Below are positions 32,779-43,070 of a stretch of DNA of 64,000 nucleotides, one piece after another. A program made the position numbers and the translations under genes. The stretch comes from Rotaria macrura (taxonomy: Eukaryota > Rotifera > Eurotatoria > Philodinida > Philodinidae). The DNA lies in assembly GCA_900239685.1 (NCBI GenBank), contig OENT01000932.1:1-64000 (forward strand), given 5' to 3'. Under the pieces are notes generated by a model that was not told where the DNA came from, did no database searches, and was given only the letters and a program-made list of their open reading frames with translations. Position 1 is the stretch's first letter; every line of letters starts with the position of its first letter.

Positions 32779-33871
32779 CCCTAGTCGAACATCTTCTAAG
32801 CAAGATCTTAGCCAAGATCTTGGGTACAGATAAGTGAACAGATCTTGAAAATTTAGGTACAAGATAATACGATTATCTTGTACTAAGATCTGTAATAAGA
32901 TCTTGGGTACAGATGTGTAAGAATCTTATGTATACGAATCCATAACATCTTGGATACTGACTAAGATAAAAACGTGTCGCATCTGTCGTGGTTTGCACAC
33001 CATGTACGGCGCCTTCTGAAAATTTAGTTCGAACCTACCATGCAGCGCATCTTTTAGTTTTTCTGTAAAGACGTAGTATGATATTTTTTTATTATTTTCA
33101 ATTTATTTATTTTTTCCAAAACAATTCAAGCAAGTCCGATCTTGGGACTTGACTAGCTTTGCGTTGGCTGGATCTCCGTGAGACCACTTCAGGGCAATCT
33201 TCTTCCAATCATCGATCTAGATCAGCATGTTCTCGGATAAGTAATAATCGAGAAACATAATTGAAAAATATACTTTGAAAATGTATGTTTCCTACGGTCA
33301 ATCTTGTTGTTTATATACGACTGCATATGCATAACAGAACGGTGAATGACTACTAGTCAGCATCGAAATATACGAATGATGTCGCTGTATGTTTCTCTCA
33401 AGATCTTGTGAGAAGATAATAGTAACCGATATCTTGTCCATGATCTTGCCGAGATCTTAGTTACAGATATATTTGATACAACCCAGGTCGAAAACTCTGA
33501 CACAAGATCTTATGAACAACATACAAGATCTTGGAATATGGGTGAAATCTGACAAGAATCTGACAAAAAATCGTCGTCTCTGAGATCTTGCATTAGATCT
33601 CACAGTCAGATTCTGGAAAGATCTTATAAATGTGTATGATCTTTCAAGAATCTGAATGTCTGATCTTATGCAAGATCTCCGAGACTACGATTTTCATACG
33701 ATTTTTCGTCTGATCTTACAAGATCATACAAGATCAGATGCAGAATCTTATCAGATCTTAACATCTGGTTGTTTGCCCTGGGTCAATACAAATTATCTTT
33801 TCAAGATCTTGATAAGATCTTGAAAAGATCCCAAGATTTCAAGATCTTGCTTACAAGATGTTCGACTAGGG
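32779..33871. mobile_element. Foldback element built of AAGATCTTG palindromes
   Basis: The ends are near-identical inverted repeats: CCCTAGTCGAACATCTT, then one differing base, then taagcaagatctt. Arms of about 200 bp (left) and 450 bp (right) consist mostly of the palindrome aagatcttg and variants (aagatctga, cagatctta). The centre (about 32950-33400) is different DNA. On the minus strand it contains an open frame at about 33110-33230 (DDWKKIALKWSHGDPANAKL and on to CLNCFGKNK) ending in a TAA near aataaa. No known transposase is seen, and there is no clear target duplication. Confidence 0.7.
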
Positions 33872-35738
33872 CTAGCACCGACAGAATTGTGCTTAGTGTA
33901 ATGCTTATATATAGCATTGATGCACCTGAGCCTCCTGTTTTAGGCACAGAATATAAACCAAGCACAGTTCTGAGATTTCTTTTCTAGAAGCCCTTACAAA
34001 AGTCACATCGCTAAATATATTTTGAAATTCTCTTTTTGTGTCTCAAAAAGAGAGTACACTCTAGAATCGATCAGTGTGTCCGGCCGACCGGCCGGGCGCT
34101 AAGACGATAATTCTTTACAAATACATTCGATTGAGCTGAGATTTTGCGCACAAAATTGTCTCATGAATATCTCGGCCGAGTTCGAAGATGATAAGGATCC
34201 GGCAAGAAGTGGCACAGTTATCGAAAAAATTGTCATTTTTCACCAAGCAATCCATCAGGGGTGGTACAGGGATTTTTTCAAAAAAAAACGTCTTCCTCAG
34301 AATTATCCACAACGTATATAAATTCACTCGGTTTTTAACGCTGATTCCGAATCTGATGTTAGTTTTGAACCAAATCGAGCTTTCTAAAAGAACATCGCCT
34401 GAAAAAGGTCTCGAAATAAACAAAAACTGCATCCCGAAACTAAAATGCGTAGATATGTCTCAGTTGGATAGTAGTTTTGGGATTTCTCAAAAAGGTTTAC
34501 CATGATACTTCTTCCGTGCACACATTTTAGAATGACTGATTTGTTTCATTCACTTTTTGAAGTACACATAACTCTCGGACATAACTCCGAAGGATTCACA
34601 TGTATTTCTCAATAATATGAAATTCTTCTAATAGTAAATTTGATTTTCAGCAGAAAATACTCTCTGTAATTACTGATTACTCGATCTGGGAGATATAGGC
34701 GCTATATCAGATTGCATCGGTGACGATGCACTAACCACCGATTGCACCAGTCCCAGCAGTCCATCTCTAGTGCTATCGGTGGTAAGCCATCAACATACCA
34801 CTTAGGGATGCAACGGTGCCAGAAACTCGTCCGTACCGTAACCATCCTAGCGTTTTTAACTGACCGTATTTGGCTTGTATTGGTTAACACCAGAGGCATT
34901 AGGCGAATACCGGCTAGTATTAACGTATATGGGTTAGAACTGATGGCCCTTATGAAGCGATGAAACGTATTTCACCGTCACTATTGCCTTCCTAATACCG
35001 TTAGTTTTTATGAAAACTGCGGCAAACTGGTAGTACTGAGAATATACATATGACATAGTATCTGTGACATCTTTTTGAACCACTGTGGCTGAGGTAGCTC
35101 GTTGTAAGCCATCAATATAAGTCTCAGTAATTTAGATGAAGTAATATCAAGGTTTTTCAGTAAGAAAACAGAATTACCTGTAAAATTGGTGTTGAACTGT
35201 TACTAGTTCCAGTCGACTTGATGTTATTTCTCGTTTTCCGGTTCAATATTTTCAGAATATATTTAACAGTATTGAAAAAAGTCTAAAAATACACCGCAAA
35301 AGTAAAGTTTACCAAAGTCTCACTTACATGTCTTCCAGATTGTGAAGGGAAAAAAATAAAAAGAAACTACGAAGTGGCTGCATTAAATAGCTGTCTGTTC
35401 GCAGTTTCTTCCACAACGAGCTGTTTCTTAACTATGTTGTTTTCTTGGCACACAATCACGCCATACTTGAGCAGATTTCTTTTCTTTTAAAAACCTACGA
35501 TCGCAAAAAGGAGTAAACAGAGAAGACCGAAGGCAACATTCAGTTGCTTAGCATTTCCTATCAACAAAACTCAAAGGTAGACAAGCACTCAATTTCGAAC
35601 AATCTTTTTCATATCCAGATTCTCTTCAATTACGAATAAAATTCAGAAAAGCTATTGATGCAACTGTGATATTCGGCCCTACTCCTACCAACATTCACGC
35701 TCACATAAATACGTAGATGCAAACCAATCAATCGGCAT
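33872..35738. other. Intergenic stretch with a CCGGCCG palindrome
   Basis: No gene is supported. Positions 34077-34096 contain gtccggccgaccggccgggc, far more GC-rich than its surroundings and palindromic. The following text (cgataattctttacaaatac, gagctgagattttgcgcac, gaatatctcggccgagttcg) looks like the start of a dispersed repeat family, but I cannot delimit it. The two overlapping frames at 34115-34432 (-) and 34188-34505 (+) lie in it. Neither shows family features. Confidence 0.4.
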
Positions 35739-35763
35739 CCACACCCACACCCACACCCACACC
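35739..35763 (-). repeat. Interstitial telomere-like tract, four CCCACA units
   Basis: Four perfect hexamers plus one base read ccacac on the plus strand, i.e. GTGTGG/TGTGGG on the minus strand. This is the telomeric repeat reported for the bdelloid Adineta vaga. The tract is internal, short and immediately followed by another tandem repeat. It could be a healed break, a scar of a telomere-associated retroelement, or chance. Confidence 0.6.
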
Positions 35764-35766
35764 ACC

Positions 35767-35850
35767 GAAATCGTCACTGGTACCATTAAAACGGTCATTT
35801 GTACCACATAAACTCTCATTTGTGCCACAGAAATGGTCATTTGGGATACA
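35767..35850. repeat. Tandem repeat, about 21-bp unit, four copies
   Basis: Units resemble cggtcatttgtaccacagaaa: cgtcactggtaccattaaaa, cggtcatttgtaccacataaa, ctctcatttgtgccacagaaa and tggtcatttgggatac. Divergence among units is moderate. Spacers are absent, so it is a minisatellite and not a CRISPR array. Confidence 0.65.
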
Positions 35851-36004
35851 GCAGTGCTTCTTTCATAGGCCGTTACAGACAGACAGACACAGGTGAATTC
35901 CCGTTTCCAGACCCTATCCTTTCAGTCAAGGGAATAGCATGTCCCACTCACCAGTTTCGAAGAAACGGCTTCGTAAACATTTTTCTGCATAAGAGGTAGC
36001 GAAA

Positions 36005-36110
36005 AAAACAGACGTAAAGCAGGCGTAAAAAAGGGCGTATAAAGAGGATGTGAAAAGGACGTATAACGGAGGCGTAAAAAGGACGTACAAAAGGAGACAC
36101 GAAAGTAAAT
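36005..36110. repeat. Degenerate minisatellite (AGGACGTAAAAA)
   Basis: Around nine irregular units of 10-12 bp related to aggcgtaaaaa / aggacgtataa / aggatgtgaaa lie head to tail. Frames on the minus strand here (35922-36116, 35948-36148) only read through the array. Confidence 0.6.
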
Positions 36111-38110
36111 ATACATATAAGTGAACGCAAATCGGAGAGATATGTCATAAGTAAAGTATAGTTTTCATGATTGAATAGTATTTTAACTTTGTTTCAGAAG
36201 AACTTTCTTTTTGCCTTTTTAGTATTTCTTGAAGAAACCATAAAACGGGTGGTAAGATTTGCAAGAAACCCATCGAAAAATAACTTCAAATTGTCTCATT
36301 TCGCAACATAAGTGTGGCATGCTGCTCTAAAATGTATCCTATATCATATAAGTTAGTTTGGGTCTCTAGCTGAGTGTTTTTCATCGATAAAATAATCGTC
36401 AACATTGGGTCTATTTATGAAGGCTCATTCCAGCCTTATTTAGTCGTATGAGTTTACAAAAATGAAATAGCCACTTCTCAATTTGCTTCAATCACTTGAA
36501 ATTAGTATCCATTTTCTTTAAACCACATTGATTGAAACTAAAATAGTTGTATCCGTATCCTTTTGTCCGCTAGATCAACACTATATCTCAATCTCCGAAT
36601 TATGAGGGTAGCAAGTAAGAAAACTTAAACCCAGGAGGTAATTGGGAATTTTTTCTGATTGTTTACTAGTATTACTTTATAGTTCAGTTCCCAAAAGCAT
36701 GGTGGATGTAACGCCTCCCATAACTCTACAGTATTCAATTGAATGCTTCCGTTGACATGCATCTGCAAAATGTTCGAAGCTTGCTGTCGTATCATGTGTA
36801 AACATCAGTAATGCAACGATTATTATCCATTACGGATCACTTCACTTAGGCTATGCATCTCATCATTTTGTTCTTACTCTTGTGCTGGCCTTGTTACTAA
36901 TTCTCATTGTTCGATTGCATGCTCGTTTAATCTTTTTTTACTATCCATTCATGGATGATCCCTTCCTATGATATGTAACGAGATTTACATAAAAGAATAG
37001 TGTGATTAGGAATGTGCACATAACACAATGCACAATCAAACGTCGGATATTGGTGATAATCTCTCAGTTCGTCATATATAAGTATCTGTATTGGTGAAGG
37101 CAACATATACGCTAACATCAATACCTACCAGTTCAAAATTGATTTCGTTGTCAAAAGAGGACAATGTTACTCGTGACTTATATAAAAGCATTGCTGCTTA
37201 CTCGCTTAATTTTTTGTCATATTTATTTAGTACAATGTTACGTTTCTTTGATTGAAACATTATACATTTGCTTTTGTTGGTCATCAGGGTGATTGTTATA
37301 GTGAACATGAGTGTCACTTATCCCAATGATTTAATCATCTAAAACAGGAAGAAGTAGAACTCCTGGCTAGCAGAAGTGTATTGAAATTCAAAAGCTTGAG
37401 ATTTCATTGATCGAAAAAGCATGCTTTCATGCGGGTCAAAGATTTTGATTCCATATGATGCCATCGACACGCTTATACCGATCTGTGACTAAAAAGAATT
37501 TTTCATAAACATTTCTCAATCGATCAGTTAAATGTTTACGTTTTGTAGGTATACATGTACTTTGATTTTAGATTTATACACATTATTAAATTTATCATTA
37601 ATGGAAGGAATCGAACTTCAATTCAAAGATTTTTCATCAGTTCCATCCCCTGGCACATTTCAAAACGATGGTACCACGAATCAAAATGCCCAAAGTCGTT
37701 ACTACAACAAAGCCACGTAAATAAAATTTAATTCAACATAGTTGTGTTCACTGATCGAATCCTCTCGGATTATATAATCATTTATGGCTTTGTAGAGAAC
37801 CTCTCACCTCGTCAAGTCGAGGATAGGAAGCCTCGTTTGTGAAAATTATTAATGTTCTCTCCCTCTTGCGCATGCACTAGCTACTGTATCCGTGGATGAA
37901 TGAATGAGTGAATGTGAAGTAACGATGCTTCGTAGTCTCGAAAATGACAATCCTTTCCGAAATAAATCGATTTTTTAAACAAGCTAAATTACCCAAATTG
38001 CTATTGTGTATTTTCCCCATATTATTGAAGTTTTGGATATTTGAATACAAATAGGTGAGAGCTGCTTTATAAACAATAATGCATAGATAAGACAGTTTAA
38101 TAAACAAATA
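36111..38110. other. Intergenic stretch, nothing recognised
   Basis: Two kilobases of AT-rich DNA without gene-like frames longer than 80 codons, and without inverted repeats I could detect. It ends at the TA target of the DD37E transposon. Confidence 0.45.
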
Positions 38111-39234
38111 ACATGTGGTGCAAAAGAAATGGAAATAATGTCGACCTCAACCGTTCAGCCATTTTACAAACTAGAACGCTATTTCTTTTTTTTATTAGAA
38201 AGAGCATGAAAAACACTACAAAAAACTGCATTTAACAAACTGAATATAATCCGTCTCGCCACATAGCCCGACGCTTCTTGCGAACACCCTCAACCATAAC
38301 TTGCAACATTTTTTGATCAAGTTCTTTTGCCTTCTGTTTGATCCGTCGACCTAATGCATCCAAATTTTTTGCTTCTCAATTGTTTTTATATACTTTTCGT
38401 TCGAGTAAAGCCCAAAATGTTTCAATTGGACGAGCCTGAGGAACGTTTGGAGGATTATTCTGACGAGCAACAAATAGTACGTTTTTATCGTGCAAACGTT
38501 CTTTTACAAGATTTGAATAATGAGCACTCGCCAAATCGTACCAGAAGATATAATTTCCATTATGATGATAATTTTCGATAAAAGGAAGTAGTATTTTGTT
38601 AATACACTCTTTCAAATAGGTGGTTTGAAGAACAGCTTGCTTACTTCTGTGGATGTACACATCAGAAACCCCTTTCGAGGACATAGCCATCCAAATCATT
38701 AATTTTGGTTCAAATTTTTTTCTCTTTTGAAATTTAATGTTTGGAGGACTCGTAACTGGATCAGTCGAATAAAAAAAAGCATTGCCACCAACATTGTTGC
38801 CGCTTAATTTGAAGTATTTTTCATCATCCAAAATTACATCACAACCACTTAACAATTTGCGATACATTTTTCCACAATTTTTTCTTGCTCGCTTTTCTTG
38901 GTCTTCGCTGTTCATTTTCGGAGCTTTTCGACGCTTTCTAATAACGNTATATTATAAATTGTTGTTTGCGGAATATTTTGTTTTTTGAAATAATTTACCG
39001 TAGTTTTTACAGAATTATTTGAAGAGTCAATATAAAAGTTGCAAATACGTTGCGCTAGAGCTTCTCATTCGTCTCGTGTCATTTTTCGAATGAATGGGCA
39101 GTAACGGCGAGTTATATCTCGTTCGAAAGAGAAGAGCACGGGCTATCAGCTGATAACTAAATTTTCATTCTACCATGTGTCCGTCCACCCGAAATTCACC
39201 TCGACATTATTTCCATTTCTTTTGCACCGCATGT
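38111..39234 (-). mobile_element. Tc1/mariner-superfamily element (DD37E), 1124 bp
   Basis: Inverted termini read ACATGTGGTGCAAAAG on the left and ACATGCGGTGCAAAAG (reverse-complemented) on the right. Both continue with aaatggaaataatgtcga, so more than 30 bp match with a single difference. TA flanks both sides (38109-38110, 39235-39236), the standard Tc1/mariner target. The single gene on the minus strand is a broken DD37E transposase. The well-kept ends suggest a fairly recent insertion despite the damaged gene. Confidence 0.88.
38232..39082 (-). pseudogene. DD37E transposase, broken
   Basis: DDE-superfamily DNA transposase of the Tc1/mariner type. The catalytic core is open at 38376-38915. 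The first Asp lies in ILDDEKYF, the second in FWYDLASAHYSN, and the Glu in ARPIETFW. Exactly 37 residues separate the second Asp and the Glu, which defines the DD37E signature. The N-terminal helix-turn-helix is readable upstream (ICNFYIDSSNNSVKTTVNYF then KKQNIPQTTIYN). Three breaks are visible: a TGA at 39065-39067 shortly after the candidate start, a frame change next to the undetermined base at 38947, and a TGA at 38376-38378. After the last, the frame continues to EAKNLDALGRRIKQKAKELD and ends at 38232. The frame change could be an assembly fault at the n, but the two stops make this copy inactive. Confidence 0.85.
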
Positions 39235-39312
39235 TACTTGTCAAATCCGAGAGAGTTCTGTTTCCAGCAACAACATGCTACATGATATTTGATTTTCTAT
39301 TTTTGTCAAAAG

Positions 39313-39693
39313 GAACGAAAATAAAACTTCTATTCTACAATTAAAATGGTTCAAACCGGCTATTGCAGTGTCATCCGTCATTTTGCTACTCGTTATTATT
39401 ATTCTGGCAATCGCACTTCCATTAGCTTTGAGATCGGCATCAACAGGCACATCTGAAGCATCAACTAGTATGATAAAACGCATTTTTGATTTTTATCTAA
39501 TTGTTCCTTGAAAAAAGTCGATAAACTGCATAAAAAGCTAGTAGATAACTCTATTCGTGCTCGTTTTAGTAGCAGCGATGTAGGAACTAGTAAACGAAAA
39601 TGGAAAATGGAACATATGCCACTAGAAAAAAAAACAGATAAATCTTCTACTACCAAATTCAATGATATTCGTTGGTATCATGCTTCCATATAA
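39313..39693 (+). CDS. Partial single-pass membrane protein
   Basis: Two exons (39313-39467 and 39518-39693) are joined by a 50-nt intron (GTATGA..AAAAAAG) in phase. The first encodes a short polar stretch and a strongly hydrophobic helix (WFKPAIAVSSVILLLVIIIL followed by AIALPLALR). The second encodes a basic, Lys/Ser-rich tail of about 58 residues ending at TAA/TAG-type context near 39693. Layout resembles the membrane exon of the gene at 11240 but the sequences are not alike. No start codon or upstream exon is found between here and the transposon that ends at 39234, so the 5' end is missing, perhaps separated by that insertion. Confidence 0.35.
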
Positions 39694-39973
39694 GACTTAC
39701 TATGACTTGTAAAATACTTATTTGCACATTAATGATGCCTATGTTGTAAAGCAGTTGTAGGACGAGGATAGAGTTTATTCTCAAATTTTTGTGTCTTTAG
39801 ATATGAGTGCCAACACTTTTGTCCAAAGTTTTTCTAGATACCTGTAACGTTTGACCTAAATACTTCATATTTCACGCACAATATTATTCGAACACTGTCT
39901 ATTTTTGAAATCAAAGAGTATAAGACTGCAACAAAAATCATTTTTGATTTTAAACAAAAATCAGAATTTTATT

Positions 39974-40016
39974 TATTCGAGCTTTCGATAAGAAACTCTT
40001 ATCATCATCAGGAATA
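39974..40016 (-). ncRNA. Hammerhead ribozyme motif, 3' terminal repeat copy
   Basis: Read on the minus strand (element sense): stem I strand TATTC, core CTGATGA, one extra T, stem II GATAAGA-GTT-TCTTATC (7 perfect pairs), GAAA, then GCTC and stem I partner GAATA. Stem III is the minimal palindrome AGCT, as in dimer-forming type I hammerheads. Predicted cleavage is after C at 39979. An additional nucleotide between A9 and stem II is known from some viroid hammerheads. Confidence 0.8.
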
Positions 40017-40204
40017 TTAGAAAACAAAAACAGTGAGTAAGTATTTATATGAACTAACAAAAAACAAAAAGAGAAGCGACGATGAGTTGATTAATGAACA
40101 GTTGTTTGATCTAAATGAAATTAATCTATATAATAATTCGAATTATTATGTTCGAAGAACTATTTTTGGGCCCCCTAAAGAGCCCTAAGGCGTTTTATTT
40201 AGTA

Positions 40205-42706
40205 TTATGCAAAAATATTTAGTTTGAATTTTGTATCATTTAGTGATCTTTCTTTCATTTGATGAGTGAATAGGCTTTCTTTTATCACTCTTCTCCGCCA
40301 ATTCGATTCAAGAGATAAAGTTTCAGTTTTATCAAAATTGAATGTGTGTTTCTCTATGTTAACATGTTTAGCCACGTTAGAGGATTCAGTAAATTTCTTT
40401 ATATCAGTTTGATGTTCTTTCATTCTAGTTGTCTTCTCCCTGTTTGTTTCACCGATATAGCATTTGTTACAGTCTTGACACGGAATTTTATAGACTAGTT
40501 TTTTATTGATCCTCGAATGATCTATACCTTTTTGAATCGGTAGGAAAATGCTTTTTAATGTACCTGTCTTCTTAAAACATATGTTAATTTTAACCAATGG
40601 TAGGAACTTTTTACATATTTGTTTAATATGACGACCAAAAATCACTGATTCCTGTCCATAATAAGCGATTAAGAAATGTATTTTATCTTTATTGGTTTCA
40701 TTAGGTTTTAGTTTTGGTTTACCACTAAGTATTCTTTTACTAATTACTTCTCCTTCACGTATTCCTTTTTTAATTAGGTGTAGTGGGTATCCGTTTTTTT
40801 CCAATGTTTCTTTCATTAATATCATTTCTTTCTCTTTTAGTTCATTTGTTGAACATATTAGATGAGTTCTTATTACCAATGTCCTTATTAAGCTTAGTTT
40901 ATATTCTCTACATTGATTACTTTCATATAGTAAGTAGAGGTTTGTGTTAGTCGGTTTTCTATATAAACTAGTACTATATACATTATTAGAGTTATCACGC
41001 TGTATTAGTACATCTAAGAATGCTAATTTTTCATTTTCTTCCACTTCTTTTGTGAAATGAATCTTAGAATGCCATTTATTTATTCTCATTTGAAAATCAT
41101 CTATATTTTGTGAGTTCTTGAAAATGCAGAATATGTCGTCAACATATCTAATCCACATTATAGGTTTGTTTTTTGAGAATTTATTTAATTTCTCTTCCAG
41201 TTTGGACATAAATAAATCAGCTAGTATTGGACCTAGAGGTGATCCCATCGCTACACCATCGATTTGCATATACGTTTTATCCAGAAAGCGAAAAGGAACA
41301 TTACAAACTGCGTGTTCTAATAGTTGTTTCATTTGTATTCTATTAAATGCTATGTTTGAAGAGTCTGGCCTTTTAAATAACATATCTAGAGTTATTTCGA
41401 TAGCTTCATGAACTGGTACGTTTGTATATAAACTATCTACATCGAAACTAACCATTGTTTGATTCGAACTTCCTTTTATATTCATGATTCTTTTGGCAAA
41501 TTCAAATGAATCTTTAATAAACGAAAATGAATGCTTAGGTCTATTATTTTTAATGATTTGACATAAATATTTCGACAGGTTATGATTATATGATCCTATT
41601 GATGAAATTATTGGTCTTAACGGGTAGTTAAGTTTATGTACTTTAGGCTGCCCATACATAGTAGCATACGATGCACATGTTGAGTGAATTTTCCAATATG
41701 TTTCTTTGTCAATGACCTTTTCTTTTAGCAATTTTAGAATGTATTTGTTCATCATATTTTCCTTTTCTATTAATGATGAGCTTTTAGCAACTTGAAATTG
41801 CTCTAGGTTTAAGACTTGTTCCATCTTCTTTATATAGTCATCTTTATCAAGTACTACAATTGAATTCCCTTTATCTGCCCGACATATCACTATGTTTTTG
41901 TTTCTCCTTAATGAATTCAGAGCGCTATATTCATCATCACTGATATTTCTTATGTTTTTTGTTTTCATTACTCTCATACACTTTTCCGAGTAATTATAAA
42001 TTTTATGACAGATCATAGAGAATGTGTTAGGATGACAATGTGTTTGTAGTTTGAATGCATTGAGTTCAAGATCAGTTTTGAACTCTATGAAGTTAGTCAC
42101 CTTATTTTCAATGCAAAAGTCCCAACCTCTACATAGTAACCGTTCTTCAGATGGTGATAGGCTATACGAAGATATATTATGAACTAGTTTTGCTTTTAAT
42201 GACCGATAATCTTGACCAATTTTTCCTTTATTAAGTTTTTCTAACTTTTTCTGATGAGTGGCTATGACTTTTTCTTGTACTTTTCGAGTTATTTCATGTA
42301 AGTACTTTTGTAATGACAAAAAATCTACGTGCGATAGTTTCGTGCTTAAGTCATTCATTAGGTTCTTTAAACCTGAGTCATATTTGGTATAATCTTTATG
42401 ACGATTTTGATATTCCTTTTTCAGACAGAATTGTTTAAATTGAATAAACTGAGTAGTCTCTTTTATTCGTTTTTTCCATAAGTTAATTTTTACGAATGTA
42501 GGCGTTAAGTTATAAATAATACATATACGAATGAATTCTAAGTCGCATTTACATTTTTGAACTTTTACTGACAATTTTTCGATTTTTCTAATAGTTAAGA
42601 ATGTTGTCTCGCCATACTTCGAGCGAGTATATTTCATATAATTTGAAGGCAATGCAGTATTGAATAATTTTGAAATCAAAGAGTATAAGACTGCAACAAA
42701 AATCAT
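40205..42706 (-). CDS. Penelope-like reverse transcriptase with GIY-YIG endonuclease
   Basis: The 833-residue protein primes and reverse-transcribes the element RNA at a nicked target. Reverse-transcriptase landmarks: YGQPKVHKLNYPLRPIIS (about residue 350), SFDVDSLYTNVPVHEAI (about 420), GVAMGSPLGPILADLFM (about 485) and the catalytic YVDD in IRYVDDIFCIF (about 520). A fingers/thumb-linked segment with SLYRKPTNTNLYL follows. The C-terminus has a GIY-YIG nuclease: LVYKIPCQDCNKCYIGETN (about 737-755) with R and E further on (REKTTRMKEHQ), including the CxxC-like pair typical of Penelope endonucleases. Length matches the family. The start at 42706 lies inside the 5' terminal repeat, so its first dozen codons are duplicated at the other end. 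No stop or frame break is seen. Confidence 0.93.
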   Translation of the reverse strand: MIFVAVLYSLISKLFNTALPSNYMKYTRSKYGETTFLTIRKIEKLSVKVQKCKCDLEFIRICIIYNLTPTFVKINLWKKRIKETTQFIQFKQFCLKKEYQNRHKDYTKYDSGLKNLMNDLSTKLSHVDFLSLQKYLHEITRKVQEKVIATHQKKLEKLNKGKIGQDYRSLKAKLVHNISSYSLSPSEERLLCRGWDFCIENKVTNFIEFKTDLELNAFKLQTHCHPNTFSMICHKIYNYSEKCMRVMKTKNIRNISDDEYSALNSLRRNKNIVICRADKGNSIVVLDKDDYIKKMEQVLNLEQFQVAKSSSLIEKENMMNKYILKLLKEKVIDKETYWKIHSTCASYATMYGQPKVHKLNYPLRPIISSIGSYNHNLSKYLCQIIKNNRPKHSFSFIKDSFEFAKRIMNIKGSSNQTMVSFDVDSLYTNVPVHEAIEITLDMLFKRPDSSNIAFNRIQMKQLLEHAVCNVPFRFLDKTYMQIDGVAMGSPLGPILADLFMSKLEEKLNKFSKNKPIMWIRYVDDIFCIFKNSQNIDDFQMRINKWHSKIHFTKEVEENEKLAFLDVLIQRDNSNNVYSTSLYRKPTNTNLYLLYESNQCREYKLSLIRTLVIRTHLICSTNELKEKEMILMKETLEKNGYPLHLIKKGIREGEVISKRILSGKPKLKPNETNKDKIHFLIAYYGQESVIFGRHIKQICKKFLPLVKINICFKKTGTLKSIFLPIQKGIDHSRINKKLVYKIPCQDCNKCYIGETNREKTTRMKEHQTDIKKFTESSNVAKHVNIEKHTFNFDKTETLSLESNWRRRVIKESLFTHQMKERSLNDTKFKLNIFA

Positions 42707-42738
42707 TTTTGATTTTAAACAAAAATCAGAATTTTATT

Positions 42739-42781
42739 TATTCGAGCTTTCGATAAGAAACTCTTATCATCATCAGGAATA
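42739..42781 (-). ncRNA. Hammerhead ribozyme motif, 5' terminal repeat copy
   Basis: Identical to the copy in the other direct repeat and in the same orientation as the ORF, about 33-75 nt upstream of the start codon. Two sense copies would let a read-through transcript be cut to unit length. This is inference from how repeat-borne hammerheads work in other Penelope-like elements. Confidence 0.8.
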
Positions 42782-43027
42782 TTAGAAAACAAAAACAGTG
42801 AGTAAGTATTTATATGAACTAACAAAAAACAAAAAGAGAAGCGACGATGAGTTGATTAATGAACAGTTGTTTGATCTAAATGAAATTACTCTATATAATA
42901 ATTCGAATTATTATATAGATTAATTTCATTTAGATCAAACAACTGTTCATTAATCAACTCATCGTCGCTTCTCTTTTTGTTTTTTGTTAGTTCATATAAA
43001 TACTTACTCACTGTTTTTGTTTTCTAA

Positions 43028-43070
43028 TATTCCTGATGATGATAAGAGTTTCTTATCGAAAGCTCGAATA
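43028..43070 (+). ncRNA. Hammerhead ribozyme motif, inverted repeat copy
   Basis: The same 43-nt motif occurs on the plus strand in the inverted duplication. All core nucleotides and both stems are kept. Here it points away from the ORF's sense direction, so it would act only on transcripts from the plus strand. Confidence 0.78.

Noticed and set aside
34115-34505. Overlapping 105-codon ORFs on opposite strands
   Set aside because: Both are open by chance in a repeat-like segment; neither shows motifs, and they cannot both be real.
35767-35850. Possible CRISPR-like array
   Set aside because: Units are contiguous and diverged, with no spacers and no cas genes; it is a minisatellite.
41118-41411. 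Plus-strand 97-codon ORF
   Set aside because: It is antisense to the reverse-transcriptase core of the Penelope-like element.
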